From JAYSYM01 sp964543475 (GTDB lineage Bacteria; Bdellovibrionota; Bdellovibrionia; Bdellovibrionales; JAMPXM01): 64,000 nucleotides of DNA. The translations under genes and the position numbers were made by a program. Numbering within the stretch: position 1 is the first letter of the stretch; each line of letters opens with the position of its first letter. Below, piece after piece: positions 50,595-59,626 of the stretch. The stretch lies in assembly GCA_964543475.1 (NCBI GenBank), contig CAZIYJ010000003.1, forward strand, positions 248,001 through 312,000, given 5' to 3'. The notes below the pieces were generated by a model. It was not told where the DNA came from, searched no databases, and saw only the letters and a list, made by a program, of their open reading frames with translations.

Positions 50595-51803
50595 ATGGCT
50601 AGATTTACTTTTGAAGCTAGAGGAGACAACGGGCAAAATTATCATGGAGATATTGAGGCAGCTAACGAAGCCGAAGCAAGAGTGAAGCTTAGAGCGCAGC
50701 GCTTAACTCCGTTAAAGGTAGTTCCAAAAGCTTCAGCTCCATCCGGAAAAAAGTCTCGCTCTGGCGGCAAGGTAAAGGCTAAGGATCTGCAGATTTTTAC
50801 TCGACAGCTTTCGACTCTTCTTCAAGCGGGTATTCCAATTCTTCAGAGTCTCGATTCTCTTGCTCGCGGAACTCGCGCGCCAGTGCTGAAGGCTGCTGTT
50901 GCGGATATCATGTTGAATGTTCAAAAGGGTAAGCGTTTTGCAGATGCTCTCTCTGAGCACTCAAATGTCTTTGATAAGTTCTTTCAAAACATGATCCGAG
51001 CAGGCGAGGAATCGGGCGGACTCGATCAAATTTTGAATCGTCTCGCCGTTTACATTGAGAAGTCCGTCAAAATTCAAAGTAAAGTAAAGGGTGCGCTCGT
51101 TTATCCGGTGGCGATTTTAGCTGTTGCACTACTAGTTGTTTCTGCAATTTTGATCTTTGTTATTCCAAAATTTAAAGAACTGTTTGAATCATCTGGCCAA
51201 GAGCTTCCCGGAATTACCGTGTTTGTCATGGACATGAGCGGATTCATGATGAGTTACTGGTATTTGATCATCGGTGCTCTTGTCGGAGCGTTCTACGGTT
51301 TTAAAGCATATGCGGCGACTCCCGCTGGTAATGCGCAACTTGATGATCTGCTACTCAAGGCACCTGTGATTGGCGACATCGTTCAAAAGGGCGCGATTGC
51401 GCGATTTACTAGAACACTCGGAACGCTTCTAGCTTCGGGTGTTGGTATTATGGAAGCTCTCGATATTTCCTCAAAAACTGTCAGTAACGTGACGATTGAG
51501 AAAGCGATCCTCCGCGCAAAACTCGCGATTCAAGAAGGTAAGTCGATCACTGTTCCGCTCTCAAAAGAAAAGTACATTCCCGCAATGGTAACGCAGATGA
51601 TTTCTGTAGGTGAGCAAACTGGTAATCTCGATTCAATGCTAAGTAAGATTGCTGACTTCTACGAAGATGAAGTCGACGCCGCTGTGGGTGCGATGACGAG
51701 TTTGATGGAGCCGATTTTGATGGTTGTTCTCGGCGGTATGGTCGGCTTCCTAGTCATTGCGATGTACCTTCCAATTTTCAAACTCGCAAGCGGTGTTGGC
51801 TAA
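50595..51803 (+). CDS. pilC: Type IV pilus inner-membrane platform protein PilC
   Basis: Polytopic platform protein of 402 aa that links the motor ATPases to the growing pilus. Two GspF repeats are visible: the first with IFTRQLSTLLQAGIPILQSL and the second with FTRTLGTLLASGVGIMEALD. TM helices lie near 170-195, 215-235 and 370-395. It starts 3 bases after pilT. The pilin gene pilA is not found next to it in this window. Confidence 0.95.
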   Translation: MARFTFEARGDNGQNYHGDIEAANEAEARVKLRAQRLTPLKVVPKASAPSGKKSRSGGKVKAKDLQIFTRQLSTLLQAGIPILQSLDSLARGTRAPVLKAAVADIMLNVQKGKRFADALSEHSNVFDKFFQNMIRAGEESGGLDQILNRLAVYIEKSVKIQSKVKGALVYPVAILAVALLVVSAILIFVIPKFKELFESSGQELPGITVFVMDMSGFMMSYWYLIIGALVGAFYGFKAYAATPAGNAQLDDLLLKAPVIGDIVQKGAIARFTRTLGTLLASGVGIMEALDISSKTVSNVTIEKAILRAKLAIQEGKSITVPLSKEKYIPAMVTQMISVGEQTGNLDSMLSKIADFYEDEVDAAVGAMTSLMEPILMVVLGGMVGFLVIAMYLPIFKLASGVG

Positions 51804-51806
51804 TAG

Positions 51807-53507
51807 ATGGCAAAATCGACAGAGGCCAACCTGAATTTCACTAATAACCGCGGGCAGATGTTAATCATCGAGTCTGTACGGTTGGCTTTCCTGTCGGCGA
51901 TTCTCGCGATTACACTTATCTTTCAAAGTTTTCAGCCGGGCTTTATTAATTTTGAAGTCTTGCTGCCGACTTATACTTTGCTTGGTGCAGGCTTCATATT
52001 AAACGCTCTCTATTTACTTTTCTTACAGCATTGTTTGCGACTGTGGGTCACCACGGCCTTTCTGTTTTTCTTTGATTCGTTCTTTATTACAGGTCTGATC
52101 TACGCAACTGGTTTGAGCCAATCGATCTTCTTGTTCCTGTATCTCGTTAATATTATTCTATGTGGATTCGTCTTTCAGAGAAGAGGCGCGCTCGTTCTTG
52201 CATTGTGGACATCAATCTTGTTTAGCTTCTTGCTAGTGCTCGGTCCTGATATCAAAGGCCAGACACTATTTTTCGCAGTTGGCTTAAACAATATCGCATT
52301 TTTCTCGGTCGCTTTTTTATCAGGAATTTTGAGCGAGCAGCTCAACTTCATGGGCTCGGAGCTCAAAGAGCGCGGCCGAGATCTGATTGCTCTCAAAAAT
52401 TTGAATCGCTTGATCATCGAGAACATGGCCACGGGCCTGGTCACTGTTGATAATAATGGAGTGGTGCTTCAAAGCAACCAGTCGGCGCGAGAGATTCTGG
52501 ATCTCGGATCGAGAAGCTTGGTTGGTCATCCGGTTGATGATGTGATTCCAGGTCTCTTTGATCAGCTGAAAGAAATTAACTTTGCTGACCCTCGAATTCG
52601 CTCGACGAAATTCGATTGGATTTACAAAACTCCTGAGCAGCAAAAGCAAACTCTTGAAACGATTGTTGCTCCGCTCAAAAGCGAAGAGGGTGCGCTCACT
52701 GGATTTGTTTTAACATTCCAAGATATTACTAAAGTTCGACGACTTGAATTTGCAGTAAGGCAATCTGAGAAACTTGCAGCCGTCGGACAGTTGGCGGCCG
52801 GGATCGCTCACGAAATTAGAAATCCTCTCGCTAGTATTAGTGGAAGCATTCAGCTGTTACAGACTTCGTTCGGTGGAGCACAAGCTGAAGACAAAAAGTT
52901 GATGCAGATTGTTCTTCGTGAAATTGATCGCCTCAATAACTTGATTACCGAGTTCTTAGAGTACGTGCGCCCTGATCAACAAAAAGATGACCCAATTGAT
53001 GTAAATGCTTTGGTGAAAGAAATTACTGAGCTGATTAAGCTTAATAAGGGTTTAAGAGTGGACACTGAACAACGCCTTAAGCTTGAGGCGACTGCTAAAA
53101 TCTCTGGTCACTATGACAAGCTGAAGCAAGCACTTTTAAATATAATTATCAATGGCTACCAATCGATGAATGATTCCGAAAAGCCGATCATTGAAATCTC
53201 AACTGAAACTAAAGAGCAGCATGTGTTGATTCACATTCGCGATCATGGAGTTGGGATTGATGAAAAGGGTTTACGAAAGATCTTTGAGCCGTTTCACACG
53301 ACAAAGCCAAAAGGTACAGGACTCGGTCTTGCTGTTACTCATAAAATTATTGAAAGTCATAACGGTAAGATCTTTGTTGAAAGTACCAAGGGTGTCGGTA
53401 CCGAGTTTACACTTGAGTTTCCGGCACGCACAGACGGGAAAACAGTACTTGCAGATTCAGCCCGACCATCGGATGATTTAGCTTGGAAGAAAAGGGGTAA
53501 TGGATGA
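51807..53507 (+). CDS. pilS: PilS-type sensor histidine kinase
   Basis: Membrane histidine kinase of 566 aa. The N-terminal about 190 residues hold six hydrophobic helices, as in PilS. A PAS-like segment (LVTVDNNGVVLQSNQSAREI, about 210-310) leads to HisKA (HEIRNPLASISGS, phospho-His near 334) and HATPase_c with KPKGTGLGLAVTHKI. It is directly downstream of pilC (3 bases) and overlaps pilR by 4. In other bacteria PilS/PilR control pilA transcription. Confidence 0.93.
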   Translation: MAKSTEANLNFTNNRGQMLIIESVRLAFLSAILAITLIFQSFQPGFINFEVLLPTYTLLGAGFILNALYLLFLQHCLRLWVTTAFLFFFDSFFITGLIYATGLSQSIFLFLYLVNIILCGFVFQRRGALVLALWTSILFSFLLVLGPDIKGQTLFFAVGLNNIAFFSVAFLSGILSEQLNFMGSELKERGRDLIALKNLNRLIIENMATGLVTVDNNGVVLQSNQSAREILDLGSRSLVGHPVDDVIPGLFDQLKEINFADPRIRSTKFDWIYKTPEQQKQTLETIVAPLKSEEGALTGFVLTFQDITKVRRLEFAVRQSEKLAAVGQLAAGIAHEIRNPLASISGSIQLLQTSFGGAQAEDKKLMQIVLREIDRLNNLITEFLEYVRPDQQKDDPIDVNALVKEITELIKLNKGLRVDTEQRLKLEATAKISGHYDKLKQALLNIIINGYQSMNDSEKPIIEISTETKEQHVLIHIRDHGVGIDEKGLRKIFEPFHTTKPKGTGLGLAVTHKIIESHNGKIFVESTKGVGTEFTLEFPARTDGKTVLADSARPSDDLAWKKRGNG

Positions 53508-54913
53508 AGCCGCGCATTCTAGTCGTCGATGACGAAGAATCAATACGCGAGTTTTTGGACATCATGTTGCGCAAAGAAGGTTACGAAGTAACTTGCGTAG
53601 AAGATGGCAAAGTCGCCCAAGAGATACTCAAGAAGAAGTCTTTCGACTTGATCATTTCTGATTTGCAGATGCCCAATGTAACCGGCATCGAGCTTCTTAA
53701 GCATACCAGCACTACTTATCCCGACGTGCTGTTCATGATGATCACTGCATTCGGAACAACCGAGAGTGCAGTTGAAGCCATGAAAATGGGTGCGTATGAC
53801 TACATCACTAAGCCTTTTAAGATTGATGAAGTTCGAATCAACATCGCCAATGCTCTTCGTAGCAAGAATCTCGAAGTTGAAAACAGAACCCTCAAGAAAG
53901 AGTTAGAACGCGAATATAGCTTCCAGAATTTGGTTGGTAATTCCGAATCTATGCACCGTGTGTACGATCTGATTAAACGTGTCTCTGAAACACCGACCAA
54001 CGTCTTGGTCACTGGTGAGAGTGGTACGGGCAAAGAGATGGTTGCAAAAGGTATTCACTATAACGGTCCACTAAAAGACAAGCCATTCGTCACAATCAAT
54101 TGTGGTGCGATTCCTGAGTCTTTAATGGAATCAGAAATGTTCGGTCATAAAAAAGGCGCGTTCACCAACGCTTACTCTGATAAAGCCGGGCTCTTCGAAG
54201 TCGCAGATACCGGGACCTTGTTCCTTGATGAGGTCGGCGAATTGCCGCTGACAATTCAGGTAAAACTTCTCCGTGCAATTCAAGAGAGAGTGATCCGACG
54301 AGTCGGCGGAACTGATGACACAAAAGTTGAAGTCCGTATCATTGCGGCGACAAACAGAAATCTAGAGGACATGGTTGCACAGGGCACATTCCGACAAGAT
54401 TTGTTCTATCGCTTAAACGTGATCAACATTAAAACTCCGAGTCTTCGCGAGCGTCGAGAAGATGTTCCGTTGTTAGCTGGTCACTTCTTAAAGAAGTACA
54501 ATGACCGTCTTGGCAAAAACATCGGAGCGATTTCTCGTGAAGCGATGGATCTACTTAAGAAGTACGATTATCCAGGGAACGTTCGTGAATTAGAAAACAT
54601 CATCGAACGGACTGTGGCACTTGAAGGTGGAGCGACAATTCTTCCAGAGAGTTTACCTCCGTTTGTAAATACGCCTACCGGTCGCAAGATGGCTTCTAGT
54701 GATGGTATCGAAATCACTGAAGATGGAATCGATCTTGATAAAGTAATTGGCCAAATTGAAAAAGAAATTCTAATCAAAGCGATTCACACAGCAAGTGGCG
54801 TAAAAAAGAAAGCTGCGAAGCTTTTGGGTATTACATTCCGCTCAATGCGCTATCGCGTAGAGAAGTATAATCTTGGTTCAATTACGGATGATGAGCTCGA
54901 CGACGAAGCGTAG
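53504..54913 (+). CDS. pilR: PilR-type sigma-54 response regulator with GAFTNA loop
   Basis: NtrC-type activator, 469 aa, normally controlling pilA. Receiver domain with DDEES, phospho-Asp in IISDLQMPNVTG (near 53) and KPF. The AAA+ domain has GESGTGKEMVA, FLDEVGELPL and RLNVINI. The sigma-54 contact loop reads GAFTNA (near 219-224), one residue from the canonical GAFTGA. C-terminal Fis-type HTH (KKKAAKLLGITFRSMRYR). It is the last gene of the pil cluster and converges on a lipoprotein gene 17 bases away, with no clear terminator. Confidence 0.93.
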   Translation: MKPRILVVDDEESIREFLDIMLRKEGYEVTCVEDGKVAQEILKKKSFDLIISDLQMPNVTGIELLKHTSTTYPDVLFMMITAFGTTESAVEAMKMGAYDYITKPFKIDEVRINIANALRSKNLEVENRTLKKELEREYSFQNLVGNSESMHRVYDLIKRVSETPTNVLVTGESGTGKEMVAKGIHYNGPLKDKPFVTINCGAIPESLMESEMFGHKKGAFTNAYSDKAGLFEVADTGTLFLDEVGELPLTIQVKLLRAIQERVIRRVGGTDDTKVEVRIIAATNRNLEDMVAQGTFRQDLFYRLNVINIKTPSLRERREDVPLLAGHFLKKYNDRLGKNIGAISREAMDLLKKYDYPGNVRELENIIERTVALEGGATILPESLPPFVNTPTGRKMASSDGIEITEDGIDLDKVIGQIEKEILIKAIHTASGVKKKAAKLLGITFRSMRYRVEKYNLGSITDDELDDEA

Positions 54914-54930
54914 TCGAGCTACCTCGAGCA

Positions 54931-55983
54931 CTACTTCTTTATGTACTCGATCGTTACCGAACCGATGCTTAGCCCCTTGGTCAAGATTGTATCAATGATG
55001 AGGCCAGCATCTGTGATCCTCCACATTGTCGACGGAACTACTGATCCGTTGAGTAAAACCGAACGAATTGTGGCTGTGCGAACGTCTGCCGGAATTGAGA
55101 TTGGGCGAGTTGCATCAAGCACAGTTTGTTGAGCGAGTTGGCTGAACGAAGCTTTCCAATCAGCATCGCAGACATTGAAGATGCTTCCGGCTGTCGCCGC
55201 TGCCATCTCCTGGTACTGCACGCCAGTTTTTTCTTGGCATGGGCTCGGCAAATCATTTACGCCCCTACCCAAACCCACGAATCCCGAAACTGTGACGGAC
55301 TGCCCGGGAAGAGTTGCATTCACAACACTGAAGAAGTTTGTACTTGTCATGTCCGACTTGTCATCGGTAACGAAAATAAATGCCTTTCTGGCACCCGGGC
55401 GGAAGAAGTTCACAAGCGTGCCGCGGATACTGCTATCTTGAGAGATCATGGAATCTTTGCAAGATTGGGGCGCATTGTTGCCAGCGACGCAAAGAGCGGA
55501 CGCCAGAAGCTGTGCGAGGTTGTTACTGGCAACTTCCCGAACAACTTGGAGCAAGTTAGATGCGGAAGGCAGGTCGACACCGGTATTGTACCTAGAAGTT
55601 TGTTCATCATCCGAGATGAGGGCCAGCTTTAGATCGGTGCGCTCTTTAATGTAGTCGATGAACGATTCGACGTTGGAGCGGACGTGCGCCGCCTCATCGA
55701 CCATCGACTGCGAGTTGTCGATCACCCATACCATGTCTACTGGTAATGCAGTTTCTTGAGGGAAATTAACCGTGGCTTTGTAAACAGAAACGATTGGATC
55801 TCCGGGCACAGGAGACGGCGTCGACTCAGGAGTGACGCTACTTTCTTCAATCACCTCGAGCGGCGCGGGAACACTTTCAAAAGCAACTCGAGAGCAGTTG
55901 TTATATGAGAGCAAAAGAATTGCTACACTCAATGATGCATAAACTCGACCGCTATTTAATCTCTTAAGAAATTGCATCTTCAA
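54931..55983 (-). CDS. Lipoprotein with von Willebrand A-like domain
   Basis: A predicted outer-membrane lipoprotein of 350 aa. The signal core ends in LSYNNCSRV (lipobox Cys near 30). A Ser/Pro/Glu linker (SVTPESTPSPVPG) precedes a VWA-like domain (about 75-240) with the MIDAS sequence DNSQS near 88-92. The C-terminal half has VTIEYIKK and other beta strands. VWA domains bind proteins or surfaces in a metal-dependent way; a surface adhesive role is a guess. Its MIDAS is incomplete by eye, because the second and third motifs (T and D) were not confirmed. It converges with pilR. Confidence 0.75.
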   Translation of the reverse strand: MKMQFLKRLNSGRVYASLSVAILLLSYNNCSRVAFESVPAPLEVIEESSVTPESTPSPVPGDPIVSVYKATVNFPQETALPVDMVWVIDNSQSMVDEAAHVRSNVESFIDYIKERTDLKLALISDDEQTSRYNTGVDLPSASNLLQVVREVASNNLAQLLASALCVAGNNAPQSCKDSMISQDSSIRGTLVNFFRPGARKAFIFVTDDKSDMTSTNFFSVVNATLPGQSVTVSGFVGLGRGVNDLPSPCQEKTGVQYQEMAAATAGSIFNVCDADWKASFSQLAQQTVLDATRPISIPADVRTATIRSVLLNGSVVPSTMWRITDAGLIIDTILTKGLSIGSVTIEYIKK

Positions 55984-56276
55984 CCTCGCTTAATGGACTT
56001 ATCGACACAGAAGTGTCAAAACTGTTTCCCTACCACCAACAGTTATGCATTTGTAAGGCCACCTTTACAGTTGTCCCAACGTTAGACGGTTTTGCAAACA
56101 GGCGTAATCACATCGAGAAGTCCGTCTCAGTTCGAGGCGCACCAAAGTGTTACGAATAAGCTCTCGACATTGTCTATTTTATGAATAGAGATTCGACTAC
56201 GATCACAAATAAAAAGGGCCGTTGTTACGGCCCTTTGCGATGCTTTCAATTTAATAGAGGCTTCGACGAGTAATGA
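55984..56276. other. Non-coding gap before the protease 3' end
   Basis: The 293 bases between the lipoprotein start codon (55983, minus) and the protease stop (56277, minus) hold no convincing gene. The lower part should carry the lipoprotein promoter, which was not resolved. The only clear structure is the terminator hairpin at 56213-56236, listed separately. Confidence 0.6.
56213..56236 (-). terminator. Intrinsic terminator for the M12-type protease gene
   Basis: AAAGGGCCGT and ACGGCCCTTT form a perfect 10-bp stem around TGTT. Read on the minus strand the stem is followed by a T-run (TTTTTA), so it terminates transcription from the protease gene that ends at 56277. Confidence 0.85.
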
Positions 56277-58559
56277 TTACGGCGTCAGAGTAAATGTTCC
56301 GTCCGACTCATCAAAGCATGTCGGCTTAGAATTTGACTTCAACCGTAGCTTAAAGCCAGTTCCTTTATAATCTTTCGGAATCTTAAAGTGCGGTTGGCCG
56401 TTTACCATAGTTATAGAAGGCGAGTTGAGTTGTTTGCCATCTCTGAACAGGTCAACCTTTATGGTGCCGGCATTCGCAGCCGTGTATCCCAGCGGATTCA
56501 ATACTCCCGTTTTAAGAGTTTCCCCACCATTAGGTGAAAGGACCTGAATGCTACACGCGCCTGGTACCGGTGTTGGTACCGGTGTTGGTACCGGTGTTGG
56601 TACCGGTGTTGGTACCGGAGTTGGTACCGGAGTTGGTACCGGAGTTGGTACTGGTGTTGGTACCGGAGTTGGTACCGGTGTTGGTACCGGTGTTGGTACC
56701 GGAGTTGGTACCGGTGTTGGTACCGGTGTTGGTACCGGTGTTGGTACCGGAGTTGGTGTCGGAGTTGCTCCTGCTGCAATCACCGATACTGTCGCATCTG
56801 CATCATCGAAACACGAGTTCGCTCTTGATTTCATTCGCAACGTGTATCCAGATCCGACCGGCGTACCAGTAGGCACAGTGAAATGTAGAACACCGTTGAT
56901 ATGGTTTTGGTAAAGAGCTTTAACGAGTGCACCATTTCTCATAAGCAAGACTTGGACGCCAGTGGGAGCCGAACTGCCACTGTACGAGAACAGATAAGGC
57001 TGATTTATAGTAAATGTCTGCCCTCCGTTCGGTGAGATAACTTGAAGATTGCAAGTTGGATCTGGGGTTGGAGCTGGCGTTGGCACTGGTGTTGGTGCAG
57101 GAGTAGGTGTCGGTACCGGAGGTGTCGGTGTTGATGTCGGTCCTTCAGGCATGAAGCCGGCGACCGTGAATCGACGCTCATTAAGTGCACGCGCATTATC
57201 TTCCGTTGCAGTACCTGTTGGCCAAGTGCCGTTGTATTTAAGGTCTGGATCTGAACTTGAGAAAAAGTTAAAGCGGGCAGTAGCACAACCGTTCGGGTAT
57301 GCCATCACGTCTTTAAAACAATTATTGTAGTCTATATAGCCGTGAGCATACGGAAGACCGATGCTAACGCTTGAGCCAGCGTTTTCGCGATTGTGTTTCG
57401 CTCCTAAATTATGACCCATCTCGTGGGTACCGCTATGACCACTTATGCAATAGTAATCAAGCACGCTCATGGCTTGGTCAGGGTGCATCGCATGGATCGA
57501 TCCTTGGCCGCAGCTACCAATCAAGTTGGGAGTAACGACTTGAACCATATCCGCGCCTACTGCATCACGTGCAGCAAAAACTCCGTCCCATTTTCCGTCA
57601 CCGCGTGTGATGAGTTTGTTTTGATCGTGGTCATATTCTGAGTCCGTGTCAGCCGCCCATAAGCCGACTAATCGTACGCTCTGATAAATTCGCGAGATTT
57701 CAAACGACTCATTTGCTTTATCTACGATCAGCTGTGCCATTGCACTAATGCCTGCATCGCTTCCGACTTCAGTTCTTACCCACGGTGTATAGCCGATCAT
57801 GATGTCGATCGTCACCATTGTTTGCGGAGTACTAGCTTCTGACATTGCAATGACCTTGTTTGAAACGGCTGTACCCGATTCACTATCAGAGTTGCCTTCG
57901 CTATCAAAGTCAGGCGCAGCAGAGTCATGCATCTCAGTTTGCGGCTTAACCTCGCTGATCACGTGCCCTGATTTCGTTGGCCTGATTTCATAAATTTCAT
58001 TATTTAAATAGAGATCAGCAATCGTGATTCCATTTTCTTGAACGAGATTAACTCGGCTTTCTGAATAGCCGTCTATCGTCGCACGGACCGTAAAACCCTT
58101 GTTCATCGATTCGCGAACTCTCTCTACGACGACAGTGACAGCGCGATCTGTAAAGAGCTCCATTTCAAACGAACGTTTTTCTACGGGCATGTTCTTTAGC
58201 GCCGCATCGTTTTTTGGGAGGGCAGCAAGTATTTTCGTAATTTCACTTGAGATCTCAACTCCGCGAGCGCGCACAACCCATGGCTTCTCCGACTGAGAGA
58301 CATCTCGGTTGACCCATGTGACAACGGATTTTATTCCGGGCGCTTTTTCGGAAGTGCTCACGTGGCGACTAAAGGTATTAGGCTGATTAGTTTCAAGAGT
58401 CGACGCCGCCACTATATTAGAGGCTGAGTTTAGACGACTGTGTTTCGCTTTTGAGTTAAGCGTCTCTGACGAAACCGAACTCTTCTGACTACCTATATAA
58501 GTGATCAGTCCAACTGCAGAAAACAATGTGACTGTGAGTTTCAGTTTCCAAAGATTCAT
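56277..58559 (-). CDS. Secreted M12-type metalloprotease with VPTP linker and twin beta domains
   Basis: A 760-aa secreted zinc protease starting at ATG 58559, after a strong GAGGGGG; a frame to 58640 adds 27 unlikely residues. It has a signal peptide (LKLTVTLFSAVGLITYI), a propeptide to about 225, and a reprolysin-like catalytic domain with HEMGHNLGAKH (zinc and Glu) and the Met-turn DVMAYP. After it come a Pro/Thr linker, a beta domain (CNLQVISPNGG type), the VPTP tandem repeat, and a second copy of that beta domain (CSIQVLSPNGG type). The repeated domain resembles fungal Kre9/Knh1-like modules. A wall- or matrix-degrading role is plausible for a predator but not shown. Confidence 0.9.
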   Translation of the reverse strand: MNLWKLKLTVTLFSAVGLITYIGSQKSSVSSETLNSKAKHSRLNSASNIVAASTLETNQPNTFSRHVSTSEKAPGIKSVVTWVNRDVSQSEKPWVVRARGVEISSEITKILAALPKNDAALKNMPVEKRSFEMELFTDRAVTVVVERVRESMNKGFTVRATIDGYSESRVNLVQENGITIADLYLNNEIYEIRPTKSGHVISEVKPQTEMHDSAAPDFDSEGNSDSESGTAVSNKVIAMSEASTPQTMVTIDIMIGYTPWVRTEVGSDAGISAMAQLIVDKANESFEISRIYQSVRLVGLWAADTDSEYDHDQNKLITRGDGKWDGVFAARDAVGADMVQVVTPNLIGSCGQGSIHAMHPDQAMSVLDYYCISGHSGTHEMGHNLGAKHNRENAGSSVSIGLPYAHGYIDYNNCFKDVMAYPNGCATARFNFFSSSDPDLKYNGTWPTGTATEDNARALNERRFTVAGFMPEGPTSTPTPPVPTPTPAPTPVPTPAPTPDPTCNLQVISPNGGQTFTINQPYLFSYSGSSAPTGVQVLLMRNGALVKALYQNHINGVLHFTVPTGTPVGSGYTLRMKSRANSCFDDADATVSVIAAGATPTPTPVPTPVPTPVPTPVPTPVPTPVPTPVPTPVPTPVPTPVPTPVPTPVPTPVPTPVPTPVPTPVPGACSIQVLSPNGGETLKTGVLNPLGYTAANAGTIKVDLFRDGKQLNSPSITMVNGQPHFKIPKDYKGTGFKLRLKSNSKPTCFDESDGTFTLTP
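56563..56766 (-). repeat. 12-bp tandem repeat encoding VPTP units
   Basis: Seventeen copies of GGTACCGG(T/A)GTT (plus-strand reading), each 12 bases, run without gaps; the last begins GGTGTC and one has GGTACT. On the coding (minus) strand they give Val-Pro-Thr-Pro. Third-position T/A variation shows that the units are not all identical. Copy number could vary between strains. Confidence 0.93.
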
Positions 58560-58805
58560 GGTCCCCCTCGATACTTTCGTAGCGACCTGTCGATTCAAAT
58601 TTATGTTAGCTATTAGATATCGCCTTAAGTTGCGCGCCACTTAAGGGGAATTTGAAATTGTGAGACTTTGAACTCAGTCTCAAATTGCCGCGCAGAACTT
58701 CTTGTCACTAAATGTTAGCTCTATAGCTATTTCGTTTTCATAGTTAAATTAAAAGTGACTCAGTTCTAGATCTGATGTTGCGGTTGCTGAATTATTGATT
58801 ACGAG

Positions 58806-58843
58806 AAAAGCAAAAAGCCACCTTGCGGTGGCTTTTTGCTTTT
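58806..58843 (-). terminator. Intrinsic terminator for the 132-aa secreted-protein gene
   Basis: AAAAGCAAAAAGCCACC pairs perfectly (17 bp) with GGTGGCTTTTTGCTTTT around loop TTGC. T-rich sequence follows on both strands. It lies 29 bases beyond the stop of the minus-strand gene at 58872 and upstream of the protease gene, separating the two transcripts. Confidence 0.9.
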
Positions 58844-58871
58844 GTGCGGTAGAGATTCTCTTTATTAAAAC

Positions 58872-59270
58872 TTACATTCCAGAACTTGATCCAGAAGTTG
58901 GTGCTGTTGTGTTTCCGGAAGGAGCGCTCGGGCCTGAGCCGATCGCACCTGTGCCGGCAGGGATTCCGTCAGTGCCTGCGGGAATTCCATCAGTTGTGTT
59001 GATATCGGGAATGTTACTTACACCAGGAGACGTTGCTCCTGAAGAAGAAGTTCCAGTCGAAGTTGCGCCTGGATTAAATCCGGGAGTCGGCGATGGGCTT
59101 GCTGCGGGCGCGGGATAAGTTGTGCCGCTCTCAATGCTTCCACCAGAACCGGTTGTAGTTGGCATCGAAGTTGTGCCTGCGCCTGTTGCGTCTTGTGCAT
59201 TGGCAACACTTGCGAGTGAAAGGCTTAAGGCTAACGCTGCAACGCTTTTCGATTTGAGAATAATCATCAT
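58872..59270 (-). CDS. Small secreted Gly/Ser/Thr/Pro-rich protein
   Basis: A 132-aa secreted low-complexity protein. GAAGGAG precedes the ATG pair. A signal peptide (residues 1-25, ending in SVANAQDA) is followed by about 105 residues made of Gly, Ser, Thr, Pro and Ala, with two GIPAGT repeats and no Cys. It looks intrinsically disordered. It ends at a strong terminator and is monocistronic. The composition, more than any motif, suggests a surface coat, adhesive or linker protein. Family not recognised. Confidence 0.7.
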   Translation of the reverse strand: MMIILKSKSVAALALSLSLASVANAQDATGAGTTSMPTTTGSGGSIESGTTYPAPAASPSPTPGFNPGATSTGTSSSGATSPGVSNIPDINTTDGIPAGTDGIPAGTGAIGSGPSAPSGNTTAPTSGSSSGM

Positions 59271-59626
59271 GTGTTTTGCTCCTTCAAAGTTTCAGATCAC
59301 AGATTTACGCTTGTCGATTGCGTGTGGCTAGGGGTGTGTTGATGACGAAATTGAATCTTCATAGATTGCGCGTCATGCTTCACAAGCGCGCCGAGAAGTC
59401 ACATTTCTCCTCGAGGAAGACAGAATCTTGTCGAACTTCTTGACAGTTACTATGGCGGTTTCTCCTCGAGAAATGACGTTGTGCGCGCTGTCTGCCAAAA
59501 TTGAGCGTTGAGAAATACGTAAGATCCAATTTATGGGATGCCCAAGCAATTGTTAGGATAAAACAAGGCGGTACGGTGCTTGCTCTATTAACCATCGAGT
59601 GAAGAAATTAAAATAGAGAGGGTTAT
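59271..59626. other. Gene-free 356 bases with two palindromic operator-like sites
   Basis: No convincing gene is seen here; a 71-codon minus-strand frame lacks a ribosome site and looks like background. Two related palindromes occur 55 bases apart: the perfect TCCTCGAGGA at 59408-59417 within TTTCTCCTCGAGGAAGA, and TTTCTC-CTC-GAGAAA at 59459-59473. A TTGACA sits between them (59440) without a good -10. They could be binding sites controlling the lipoprotein gene at 59627 or the divergent gene. Confidence 0.5.

Noticed and set aside
56563..56766. CRISPR array
   Set aside because: The 12-bp units are directly adjacent without spacers and encode protein.
56534..56913. Two plus-strand open frames of 112 and 121 codons
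   Set aside because: They exist only because the 12-bp repeat of the protease gene stays open in every frame; they are not genes.
57049..57330. 93-codon frames in the first Pro/Thr linker of the protease
   Set aside because: Same cause: low-complexity coding sequence read in other frames.
59380..59595. 71-codon minus-strand frame in the 356-base gap
   Set aside because: No ribosome site, atypical composition and overlap with palindromic sites.
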